Shown here piece after piece: positions 10,100 to 20,883 of a stretch of DNA of 64,000 nucleotides (positions are counted from its first letter, which is position 1; each line of letters starts with the position of its first letter). The stretch covers positions 1 to 64,000 of the forward strand of contig WHVA01000489.1 in the NCBI GenBank assembly GCA_015179125.1, given 5' to 3'. The translations under genes and the position numbers were made by a program. The stretch is from Gautieria morchelliformis. Its lineage: Eukaryota > Basidiomycota > Agaricomycetes > Gomphales > Gomphaceae. The notes under the pieces were generated by a model. That model saw only the letters and a list, made by a program, of their open reading frames with translations. It was not told the DNA's origin and did not search any database.

Positions 10100-13000
10100 C
10101 TATCCCCTTCGTTCAACCCCACCCTCTTCATCCCTCATATACGTCCTCATCCAAATTCCATGAGGTGTTGAATCCCCCAATCTCCTCAATGGCCACATTT
10201 GTTGCACTAGCTCACCTCCCATCTCTTTCTCCCCTGTCACTTCCAGTAATGTTTGAAATGCTTCCCTCCACCCAGGCACATTTAGCACCGCATAACTGTC
10301 TGTTCCCCGGATGGAGATCGAGTATCTCTTGAATGCATCCATTGCTGCACGGCTCTTTTTCATCTTGTCCCTTTTCTGCCATCCCACCTCATCCTTTCCC
10401 TCTTTCTTCCCCACCTTTTTCAGTCCCTTCTCATACTCTGCAACCGACTTCACCATGTCAGTCCATTCATTGAACAGTGTCCTCCAATCTTTCTCGCTTG
10501 TTTCTGCCACCCCCAGTGCAACCCAACCACCTTCATGGTACTGAGTCTGAGCTCCCAGTTCTAGGCCCAACGAAAGGTAAGGTAGAGGGTCCACCTGATC
10601 TCGCACAATCCCAACAGGTCGCATCATCATCTCTCTCCCAACAAACATCTCCTGTGGATGTTTGACTTGGACCACCAACATGCTAAGGAGTGAAGGATCA
10701 AATGCTGCGTTGGGCTCTATAGACCCATGATACAATACGATGAGCATATCAATGGACCCCTGCTTGTAGCTGCACTGGAGCGCTGCACCACGCGCCCACA
10801 GATTCGCCAGTAACTTTCTGAAAACAAGCAAACCCTGGTCACACATCCCTAAGGCAAGCAAATAATTACACTTACAGGCCAGTTTCTTCTGGTAGAGCTT
10901 CTTCTGTCATCATCCAATGAGTAAAGTTCACATGTGCTTTGCCAAACACCTCGTTGAATGCTGATTCTTTCTCTCCAGCCCAATCCTTCCCGAGCAATGT
11001 CTGAAGCACCTGTAACAGTGCCACCGGCTTTGGAAACTCCTCCCATAGCGCAGGTTTTGGAAACCCCTGCACTTTGTCCTTGTTGTTTATCACTGTGAGA
11101 TCCCGTGCAAGTAGCAGCAGTATACGAGCACCCAGGTCCCCCATAAGGCCCATTTTGACCAGTCCAGAGCAGCACAGTTCTTGAGTCAATGTATGCCATA
11201 TAGGAATCTGGTTCTTCAACCCATACCCACACATAATCTCACCTGCCGCAAGAGCCAGGACAGGCTCTGAAGGTGAGTGTGTGTGGAAAATCGGCTCCCT
11301 CTGTGAGTATCCTGTCAGAAGCCGCATGTGATGTGATATGCTCCGATTTGCTAGCTCGATCGCTTCCATGCTAAGCACCGGTTCCAGACACACCCGCTGG
11401 GACAGCACCGCAAGCACATGATCCTTATTTTCTGGGTGGAAGACCCCCCCACCTATCAGTTTTGAAATGGCCATTTCTAGCACTTCCCCCTTTGGGAACT
11501 CAGGTAAACTTGCACCCCATCTGTTCCTATATCAGTTATCGTGACCGAATTTGATGGGAAAGAGAGCAGCATACAACGGACGGCCATACTTGCAAAGATG
11601 TTCAAGTTGATAAAGCTCCTTTATCTGAATGGTCTCCATTTCCATGCGACTGTGTCTGATTCGTTGGTCAAAGCCCATAGCAATGTAAGGTCCCACCAAT
11701 TCGGCCACCTCCAGTTTCATCCAGGGTGCACTGACTATTTTGCCTATCAGTTCTATACACACAAGGAGAATTAACAAAGTGACTCACACTTTTCTACAGG
11801 TGGCTTAAGATATTGAAATCTGAACCTTGTACCCATGAAAACATACCACATTGGAGTACTTGTGGCTTGGCAGTTTATTATGCGCATCATGATCCAATAC
11901 CAAGCACCTGGCTCATCCGCTTCGTCAAAATACATCACAGAAAGTTGGGGTTTGTCCGGTGGCGGTTCAAGTTTATAAAGAAATGTGCACAGATTCACGG
12001 TGGCCTGTTCAGCGTGAATTTTGTACAATTGGGCTGTGAAGCCAAGGATGTCCATTGGAGGCCACCCTTCTTCCGCCCACTCGTGTAATGGTACTGACTC
12101 TAGGCCTGCAAGCCTCTGCACACCCTTGCTCTTGATGAACCTGATCAGTTCACAGTGAAGGTTAAGAGGGAAATGACTTGCAAAGCATTCCATTTGATTA
12201 TTGACCTCTGCTTTAAATTCTTCAGCTTGTTGTATGACATCTAAGAAGAACTGCAGCCGATAAGCCCGCGATCCGCATCCCTCCCTGTTGCCCTCCATCA
12301 TGCTGTGCCAATGCTGCACTAGGCCTGGACGATCAAGGTTTCTCTCAGTCTGAGCGGTCTGAAGGCATTCGAGCATTTTGGTATGTGCGGCAGCAATAAA
12401 GGAGGCTATGGCAATGTGGCCAGATATGCTCAAATCATGCTCCTTCTCCCATAATGTCTTGAAATAGTGATAGACTGGCTCATCAGAGAGAGGGTAGCCT
12501 GCACCATCTGGGGAACGAAGGCATATGGGAAGAGTAAAGAGTGTTTTTCCAAGCTTAAAAGAGGTGGATGAGGTAGGGAGTTCAAGATGAAGATTGTTGG
12601 GGACAGACCTCTGTGAGCATGCGTGACTTTCCAGTGCCGGAACTTTGGATGACAAGCATGGCTTTTGCATATTTGTGGGTTGTTTGTACACATGCATCAG
12701 CAGATCGGAGTTCTTGGTGGAAACATGTAGCGGCATCACCTATGAAAGAGGTGTTGTAGGCCAAGCTAAGTCCTGTGAGTAGATTTGAGAAGAACAAGAT
12801 GACAATGATAAAGAATGGTGGGTACTAGGGATTACATCATGAGACAATCTGGGAAGGAGGTGAGTTGGGGAACAAGGAGAGTAGATAAGATGGATACCTG
12901 AAGTCGATGGCACGAGGTGGGGTAGCTTGAAGGCATTCTAAGATAAATGGAAGCAAGGGGGAATGGGATGATGAGTGAATAACGACTGACTCAGTTCTCG

Positions 13001-13342
13001 TATTTGAGAAAACTGTCTCTTCTCAAGGGCGTCACCCAACTGTGTCAGGAGGGAATCTTCTCTGATGATAAGGTCTCTGGCCTTTGCTGGGCGGCCATAG
13101 GTTGGATCCAGCAAGTCATCAGCGGACTCGACAATCCAGGATAGGAGTAATGCAGCACGTCTAGGGTTCAGAGGCGTATCTAGCATGGACGCCGACTCCC
13201 AAACCCTCTGATCCATCTCTTTGTGCTGGGCATCGGACAGCGGAAGAGGGACAGTCTCGAGGCGACGAGTCTTGCGTGGAGGGCGGGAAGTAGATGAGGA
13301 GCTCGCTGAGAGAAGTCGCTTAGTTGTGGCGGTGGGATCCAT
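10100..13342 (-). CDS. Crinkler (CR) effector-like P-loop NTPase with REase-like domain
   Basis: This is a multi-exon gene. The first exon starts at 13,342. Walker A is Q-S-S-G-T-G-K-S-R near 12,640, and Walker B is M-Y-F-D-E-A-D-E near 11,935, followed by a sensor-like W-Y-V-F-M-G-T. Plausible introns that keep frame lie near 12,556-12,612, 11,736-11,790, 11,527-11,575 and 10,818-10,875 (GT..AG, about 50-65 bases). The last exon holds F-D-P..V-V-Q-V-K, which fits the D..(E/Q)xK signature of restriction-endonuclease-like folds. Large Agaricomycete families with this NTPase-plus-REase layout have been described as CR effectors; assignment here is by family resemblance. The N-terminal exon has an in-frame TAG near 12,938 before the next exon, so either an intron I cannot place lies there or the N-terminus is damaged. 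The rest appears intact. No signal peptide is evident. Cellular target unknown. Confidence 0.65.
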
Positions 13343-13360
13343 GATTCCGTGTGGGTGATT

Positions 13361-13580
13361 ACCGTCTCCTTACCCAAACCTCCCCTCCCAGCTTTGGCCC
13401 CCTTTGCGTTCGTGGGCGGCTGTGGCCTGTGCCTGACCTCGGGCCCCTTATCTTCGTCCACCCTTTTACCCAGCCCTCCCTCCCCTTTCCCCTTTCCGGC
13501 TAAGCAACCCAGCCCTGGTATTTTTTTTTTACTATTTAGGGGCGGGGGCATCCAACTTCTTTACGGTTTGTAGGTAATCA
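13361..13580 (+). repeat. direct repeat R2, left copy
   Basis: It begins CTCCTTACCCAAACCTCCC and includes CCCCCTTTGCGTTCGTGGGC, T-rich runs and a G-rich patch. A diverged copy lies at 14,865-15,050 in the same orientation. The two copies flank the calcineurin pseudogene. Confidence 0.6.
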
Positions 13581-13762
13581 CACGTGCGGTGTCCTACTTA
13601 TCGTCCCTGTCCTCTCTGCTTTCCCCTTTCCGCGCAATCGACCGCGCACCTTTTTGGCTTCTCCTTTCAAGTCAAGATATCTTTTCTTTTCCTGGCTTTG
13701 TTCCGCCTCTCCTTTTTCATCGGCCCACGATGCGTCCCAGCGCGATACGCACGATGCGTTCG

Positions 13763-14855
13763 ATGAACTTTCGCTACTTGGACGATAAACATCTTTTTTA
13801 GGGGATTATGTTGACCGGGGGTTTGGCATCGAGGTATGGTCTTTATCCCTCTCTTGAATATGTGAAATTGTATCAAACTGTTTCAGTGTGGGATTTACCT
13901 ACGGTCACTCAAAATATGGTTCCCAGACACATTATTTCTCTTTCGCGGGAACCACGAATGTCGCCACCTTACGGATTACTTCACGTTCAAACTGGAATGC
14001 AACCACAAGTATTCAGAAACCATCTATTACGCATGCATGGATTCTTTTTGCACCCTGCCATTAGCTGCCATTATGAACAAGCAATTCCTTTGTTCCATGG
14101 CGGACTGTCGCCGAAGTTCCAGACCATTGACGTTCTGCGAATTGTAAGCCCCGTCAACTTCTTTTGATTGACGCGTTACTCACTGGGTTTGTGGCATACA
14201 GATCGACCGATTCCGCGAGCCTCCTAGGAACACCCGGGTTGATGTGCGATATTTTATGGTCAGACCCCATCGAAGAATTTGGTCAGGAGATAGTTTCGTA
14301 CATAATCATGTTCGCGGGTGCTCTTTCTTCTTTACGTGGGTTTACCGTCCGCGTCCTCCCAACATTTTCGTGACGTGTCGGGACTCGCAGCTATCAAGCG
14401 GCATGTCAGTTCCTGGAAAGGAATAACTTGCTGTCCATCATCAGGGCCCATGAGGCGCAGGATGCGGGGTAAGCGCTATGTTATGGCCATTTTATACGCG
14501 TTTACTGGAATCTGCAGATACCGCATGTGCTGCAAGACCAAAACCACCGGCTTTCCTTCCGTAATGACCATCTTCTCTGCACCCAACTACCTCGATGTGT
14601 ATAACAACAAGGCGGCGGTTCTCAAATACGGTTTGAATGTGATGAACATTCGAAAATTCAATTGCACGCCTCATCCGTATTGGCTTCCTAATTTCATGGA
14701 TGTCTTTACTTGGAGTTTGCCTTTCGTTGGAGAGAAGAGTGAGTAACTTCCCGCATATGCCTTTGACGTGGGTCTAAGTGTACGGCGCGATACCAGTCAC
14801 AGACATGCTAGTGGCAGTGCTCAGCTGTTGCGCGAAGGAGGAACTTGAGGAGAGT
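13763..14855 (+). pseudogene. calcineurin A (PP2B catalytic subunit) fragment
   Basis: Introns and conserved blocks identify the serine/threonine phosphatase 2B catalytic core. G-D-Y-V-D-R-G is at about 13,802-13,822, G-N-H-E near 13,950, H-G-G-L-S-P near 14,098, and M-C-D-I-L-W-S-D-P near 14,242. The block from S-A-P-N-Y-L-D to [11 protein letters not shown] lies at about 14,576-14,738. Introns are 13,834-13,886, 14,144-14,201, 14,469-14,517 and 14,739-14,796, all with GT..AG ends. Single-base shifts break the frame near 14,095, 14,230 and 14,290. The N-terminal exon(s) and everything after the K-E-E-L-E-E segment (the calmodulin-binding and autoinhibitory tail) are missing; the sequence runs straight into repeat R2. 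Retained introns show a DNA-level duplication, not a retrocopy. Calcineurin is the Ca2+/calmodulin-dependent phosphatase; this copy is not functional. Confidence 0.88.
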
Positions 14856-14864
14856 TCGCTCCTT

Positions 14865-15050
14865 ACCCAAACCTCCCTCCGAGCTTTGACCCCCTTTGCG
14901 TTCGTGGGCGCCCGTCGTTCGTGCCTGATACCTAAACCCCTTTCCCCTTTCCGGGGTATTGGCCCCGCAACCGGGGTTTCCTTCCTTTTTTTTGTAAGGG
15001 GAGGGGGGCGCATTCTTTCCACGCCGCTGCTTTGTCCCAGACCTCTATTT
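14865..15050 (+). repeat. direct repeat R2, right copy
   Basis: It shares the start (CTCCTTACCCAAACCTCCC) and the GCGTTCGTGGGCG core with 13,361-13,580 and then diverges. It replaces the 3' end of the calcineurin sequence. Confidence 0.6.
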
Positions 15051-17403
15051 TCTTTTCCCTTCCCGCATCTCGCCTGTCCGTCATCCCTGTTCTCGGTGCT
15101 CTTTCCACTTTCCGCCCTATACATAAAGCCGTGCTGCGTTACCAGCCTGTTCCCGACACACTCAGCACATTTCAGGAACTCCCATGATCTCAGAGGTATA
15201 CGAGGCGCGGGGCAAGAATAGCCCGGATCGTCCTCTCCTTCTATTAGAGGGTGTACAAGCGATGCCTCGTGCGACGCGCATCGTCGGATCCCACTCTTCG
15301 CGCTGCAAACTCCAGTATATATCTCAGAAACTGACCAATGATGTTGGACCTGGGAAAATCGTCCCTCTGGGATGGACCCCGTTCCCAATCTCCACCCGAA
15401 ATTCATCCCCTCCAGCCATCCCGCATCTCATTTCCAACATGGGTGTCTTTCAGCTCTTCCTCGGTCCTGACCCAGCAATGCAACGTTTGTCCCAGGATTC
15501 TCTTGACCTTCTTGAACTATTTCCCGGAATGGAAGGGAAGCGGTCCGCACCCGTTGCAATCCAACCGCTACAAATTGACCGACCGGGGGTAATTCTACAC
15601 TCATCAGGCAAGCCTTCCTTCCATTACGATCTGCCTTGTGTTCGTCTTCGCTGGCGCTCCGAGGCATGTTGGGACCATGTATTACCCTGAGGGTGTACAA
15701 GCAATGCGCAATGCGGCCCGTATCGTCAGACCGTACTTCGTTTCTGTCCGCTTCCCCTATCCGCATGCAGCTAATTTTTCCTTCCTTCTCTGCTGCTCCC
15801 CTTTTCTGCCCATGCCGTTCAGCCACACCGTTAACCTTCCTCCGGCGATGATTTTTTCCTTCGGCTTTCCTTCCCACAGACATCGTCTTCCGTCCCATTC
15901 ATTCCTTTCCGGCAACTCTTGAGGGGCTCAGCCCCAACAGAGGTAAGGGCCCGAAGACTCAAGATAAATGCGCGCCATAACCAGTTCCAATGCAGGACGT
16001 CTGTTATGCTACTAAATCCGAGTACAAGAGTCACAAGAGGCCAAAGAAATCCAGAGGGAAGTGTGAACCAAAACCTTTGCCGACTACAGGATGACTGTGA
16101 TACTAAATCCGAATCCAACAGTCAACATTGTAAGCAACTTCATCCAGACCCTGCGCCATTTCCATTGACGATACCTCCCCCCTGTCATTCCCCACGCAGG
16201 TAATTATTGTGGGATATCCGGACGGCTTATATCCTCAACGGCTCAGCGGTCCCGGGGACATCCTCGCTCCACAATAGTAACGGCACCCATCATCACAACG
16301 CCACCGCGGGTCCTTCGTCCGTGCCGCACGATCCAAACATCCATCCACATCCCCGCTTTTTGCATTGTCCACATGGATCAATGCCAAACCCTGCTGTCTC
16401 CCTTCTTGCCCCACTTCCTCCTGCTGCATCCGCTGCCCAACAGTCGTGGATGCATCGCAGGAGCGCAGGGATCGCATGGGTGTCTTATTTACGAGCATCC
16501 GTCAGCATGCGTGGGTTCGATTATCCAGGGCTGACCATTGCGGGACTGGAGAGTGTACTAATTCAACTATACGTGGAGAGTCCCTTAGGTGGGGGGATGG
16601 GCCCAGGCGGTCTATCCGGACCGAGGCTAAATCCCGTTCTTTGCTTTTCTTCTGCTTGAGGTTGAGTTGATCGGAAGCCTGTACATCAGGGCTGTCTACC
16701 GCTTAAGAACGCTGGTGGTCATTCTAAACCAAACCCTTCCTTCTCCATGCCATACAGTGGGCCCGGGCCATTTCCGATGCCCATACCCTAATTTCTTCAA
16801 CAGTCCACAGATGACGTATCGGGTTCGAAAACGGTCAGCGGGAGACAATAATGAACCGAGTGTGATGTGAGTGGAAAGTCTTTTTGATAGCAGTTGTCTA
16901 ACCTACTTCGGTAGCTCCCTTCACCCCGCCGCCTTCCATGATTTCAGTTCCCTTTCATTGGAACGGAGTCACCGAACCTCTCATCGTGTTATCTCCAGAT
17001 CCAAATGACTCGTTTTATATGCAGTGGATCCGTCATCGATTTGCCCTTATTGTGACGAACCCTGGCCATCCGCCCCTTCGCCTACGCTGTTATCTCCCCA
17101 CGAGCATACAAACCACAAATCATATCCTGATCCTCGCCCTGGCAATGCGCTTGGTCTCAAAAGCACAGCTGGCCGCATTCACTGAACTGTGTCAGTGTCC
17201 CCGATTTGAGATGACTTCTCAGAAGAATTAGGCAAGTCTCTGTGGTTTCATCCAAATTTTCGAGGACGCGGGGGCGGGGGTGGAGTGGGTGGGGGTGCTG
17301 ATTTCGTGCACGCAGTGCCCGTGTGTCGCGGCGTGTGGGTTCGTGGTGAGCCGGGCTCGGATTCGCATGTAATGTAGCCTTGTAAGCAATTAATACGTCA
17401 CTG
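15051..17403. other. no recognisable gene
   Basis: Open stretches on the plus strand reach 168 residues (15,184-15,690), 150 residues (16,207-16,659) and 97 residues (16,938-17,231). None shows a family I can name, and frames change often. A short motif is repeated: GAGGGTGTACAAGC occurs near 15,247 and again near 15,689, each followed by similar codons. These may be remnants of one or two host genes. Confidence 0.4.
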
Positions 17404-17541
17404 CCACATCGACATCAGTCACCTTGGACAAAGGCGAGCGAGTCATCGACGGGAGGGCCGGACTTGGCGTGCGCGATGAGTCTGAGCACGGCAAAGAACT
17501 GGTCCCTGGTGAGGACGGACATCTTAGTGGGGCGCCAGCCG
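17404..17541 (-). pseudogene. EH-domain-like remnant
   Basis: About 45 residues on the minus strand read as L-T-R-D-Q-F-F-A-V-L-R-L-I-A-H-A-K-S-G followed by D-D-S-L-A-F-V-Q. This resembles the helix pair at the end of fungal EH domains (endocytic adaptors). It stops directly afterwards, and the upstream side (17,542-17,763) is open but out of frame. Assignment is by motif memory only. Confidence 0.35.
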
Positions 17542-18182
17542 CCCCAACACAGGGATACACAGCCAGACCTGGTCGATCACAGCGCCATCGAGCACCGCAC
17601 CACAGCGTCCCCGCAGGCAGCCTTGCGCCTCGTGCACGCCGAGCGTGTCATCCGCCCAGGCGCTCTCCGAGTGGGGGTTCCGCAGCGGTGGCATAGTGGA
17701 ACCATTCCATGGGATCTCTGCGACGGGCTTCAAGGATGAAGAACGCGTGCATGTGCCCATCATAGGGGCAATGGCAGGGAAAGGGAAGGGGCAAGACTGC
17801 CAAGCCCTACTGAATGTAGAATGTGCTGGTGTTTACGACCCTCTAGAAGATATATTGGTATGTCTTGATTTTTTGGACTTTGTTTGCTCACTTTTGCCTT
17901 GCACTTATTGTACCTCTACATCTTCTATTTCTCACACATTGTAGAGTGTGTCCGACATGGTTAGTATGAGTGCAGAGTCTCAGTTGGGGTGTCAGGTGAA
18001 GCAATAACTGAGGGATGCTGTGAGGGCAACTCTCCCTAGACAGCGAACTAACGTGATCTGGTAGGGTGGATGCTCACAACTTTTTATTGTTATTAGTCTT
18101 GCAGGATGGGTTGCATACACAGTGGGGGATCGTGAAGTTTGTGGAAAATCATAAAGAGAATAGGGATGGGAAAGCAACTACG

Positions 18183-18532
18183 TGTCAAGATTGGATTTTA
18201 GGCATTAATAACATGTATTAGTGAACACAGCAAATGCCCGAATAGCTTGTGCGAAGCAGTGTGCTGTTCGGCGAATAGGATGAACCAATAAATGTTCAAA
18301 AGATAAGAGGGCTGCCCGAACGGAGCTCGCCCTATCTACAGTTGTAGCGAAGTAGCCCGTGACACTTGACGATGTAATGTGCAAGGTGTCATGGAAAGGT
18401 TGTTCAGCAGCAACAATCCTTTCACCGGTGAAGGTGCTCCTTTGGAGCCCTTCGCCGACAGCGCAGATAATAATACGAAGACTAAGATAATGAAGGTGAA
18501 GTATGAAAACTCACCAGTGGTGCTTAAGTCCT
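18183..18532 (-). repeat. dispersed repeat R1, copy 2
   Basis: This is the reverse complement of 8,619-8,937. It contains an extra stretch near 18,420-18,450 that copy 1 lacks. The gypsy-A LTR starts exactly where it ends, so the retrotransposon inserted into an R1 copy. Confidence 0.75.
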
Positions 18533-18745
18533 TGTAAAGATGTCTATCTTAAGCCTTAAGTCACAAGAGCACGACAGAACTTAACCAATGTGTGGTATTC
18601 TGATGCTACGTAGTGACAGTGTAAGGGTAAGATGCGATGGGGACCGCTAGCCGGTTCCCACGCATAAACTATACAGTGGGTCCCTAAGGGGCCCACTGGG
18701 ATTATGTAATAACTAATGTACATGTAGATACACGGGTTATTTACA
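18533..18745 (-). repeat. gypsy-A 3' LTR (213 bases)
   Basis: On the minus strand it starts TGTAAATAACCC and ends TTTACA, giving six-base inverted ends. It matches 32,197-32,411. A G-rich purine tract (agagggggaggg) lies next to it at 18,746-18,757. Confidence 0.85.
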
Positions 18746-18781
18746 CCCTCCCCCTCTATAGACAACTATAGGGGTTAACTA

Positions 18782-20763
18782 CTACTCATAGAGGTCGTCC
18801 ATGAGGGAGTCCTCTAGAGTGGCCGATACGATGACATCGTCGTCATACGGGGCCGGTGGAGCACGTGACTCCTCCGGGGGCACCTCCGCGCCATCGGTGG
18901 TGATTGGGTGAGGCTGGTCGGCCTCACCACTAGCGGCGGTCTCCGCTTGGGTGCTGGGGCCCGTGTCCTCGCGGAGCATGGCCTCAACGGCCGGGTCCTC
19001 AGTTTGAGGAGGGGGCCGGAAGCGCGCCAGCTCTCGGTTGAGCTGGGCGTGAGTGAGGGGTCGCGGCACCGCGGCCCTCACGTGGCTGGTCTCGATGACC
19101 TTTTGTTGGCCCTCGCGGGCGGCGGCACTGAATGCCACGCCGGTGATGTTGCGTTGAACATAATGTTCAATGTGCGCCACTCGCTCGCGAGTGACTCCCG
19201 CATAGCGGGCCAACCATGTCGCGATCTCCGCGAGTGGGATGTCGGGGCCGGCTCGGCCCTCCATAGGGAATGGGCCCGTGATTGAGAGCCGCAGGGTGGT
19301 GCTCTGAGGCGTCAGCACTTCCCTGGCGTCGACGAGGCTCGACCATTGGTCTGTCGAGCCGAAGAGGTCGAGTAGCCTCGCCCTGAGAGGTGATGCGACC
19401 CTTTTGACCCGGGGCGCAAGGGCCTTCAACCACATCCAGACGTCCATGTCGTCTAGGTTGAAGGTGCCATCCGCGTTGTCACGGATGGCGGATGGGATCC
19501 CTTCAGGGTTGTGTATCCAACCCTTCAGAATGGCCGCGATGTCGTGCGGGGTACCGCCCGCTATCACGAGACAATCCCTTTTGGGATTGCAAGTGCGTTG
19601 TTTGCGCTCGATGTGTTTGAATACGCCGATCATCTCGCGCATACGCGCGAGCTGCAGCGTTTCTTTTGCCCGCGCTATGAGTTCGACGAAGCGTGGGTCG
19701 TCGAGCGGGCAGACGTCGTACCATTGAGTACGACGCTGTGGGGCCTTTCCTACTGGCCGTGGTAGGAGGCCTGTTTCGGAGATCGGTGGATCTCCGAGTG
19801 GGATGAGCGTCCCCTCCCCCGGGTAGGAAGGGTGAACTGTCCCCGCCGGTGGAGGCAGGGCCATGCCAGGCCCGATGTACTGGGCCTCAATCTGTGCTAC
19901 CCACCGCTGAAGGGCGGGGTCGTTGACAGTGTGCGACGATGACGCCTCTAGGTAAGCGCTAATTGCGCTTTCCTTTGCAATGGCTAGCCCATTGACGGTG
20001 TGGGGGGAGCCGCGCAATTTCTTGCGCTTTTTCTTTGGCTGCTCTGCCAGCCTCTGTGCCCTTTCCGGGTCGTACGTCTTCCAGACGGACGAGTCTGACT
20101 CCCATCCAACTGGGACGCCATAAGCAGAGTCGGAAGGCGCGCTATGCCCTTCCGTCGTTGTCGTTGTCGGGGTCGGCACCGACAATCAGGACACTAGTCC
20201 CAATGTTGCGCACCCCGGCAGAGGTACCGTCGAGCGAAGTGATGATGGCCCGGCCACTGGTTCCGTGGCCGGGTCATGTCGCGGCCTTTTTGAGGCAGCG
20301 TGGACCAGGGTAACCTGGAGCTGGGCTGTGCTCAGCTGTTGCTCCAGTTCCTTGATCCTGGCGTGCTCGGTTGCGAGCGCGTTGTCGCGGTCTTCGACCG
20401 CATGTTCCAGCTCGTTGACCTCTTTTTTAAGGTCGTGGATGTCCCGGAGGGGCTCTTCTCGGCGTCACGCACAATGCCCCTTGGGAGCCATCCCCAGGCT
20501 GCATCGACGGCGTCGCTGATGTCTTCGTCCCGCAATTTGACCTTGCGGGTGCCGGTTGCGGCCCTGAGGTGCGCGGCGTAGTCCGTGCATGTTGCGCAAT
20601 CATCCGGGTGGATGATGGCGAGGGCGTCCTCCCATCCCACGATCATCCAGTGCTCCTGGTCTATTGGAGCACGGAGAATGTCTGCGGCCCCTTGTCTCGG
20701 GGCCGTTGTTCACGTTGTGGACGTTGACGGGTCAACGTCCATCCCATCTTTGGGGGGCATCAT
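18782..20763 (-). pseudogene. gypsy ORF3, copy A
   Basis: This is a sense-strand third ORF between the chromodomain and the 3' LTR. The first part has H-P-D-D-C-x-x-C-T near 20,600, and a predicted coiled coil follows (20,330-20,430). Then comes an open stretch of 467 residues (18,782-20,185) with P-K-K-K-R-K-K, a classical nuclear-signal pattern, near 20,040. A tryptophan-rich block (V-W-M-W-L-K-A-L-A-P) lies near 19,420, and the end is acidic (S-L-M-D-D-L-Y-E). A CGA-to-TGA stop lies near 20,710 compared with copy B, and a frameshift lies near 20,430. I do not recognise the family. Its conservation in four copies suggests it was once a real element protein. Confidence 0.7.
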
Positions 20764-20883
20764 CTTCGTGGGTAGATGATGGTGGTTGCTTCCAAGAAGC
20801 GATGGGCCCTCAGAAAGATCCAAGGCGAAAATTTAACCACGCCGTGGCCGGCGCGTCACATGGTCTGCACGTGACAGACGCGT

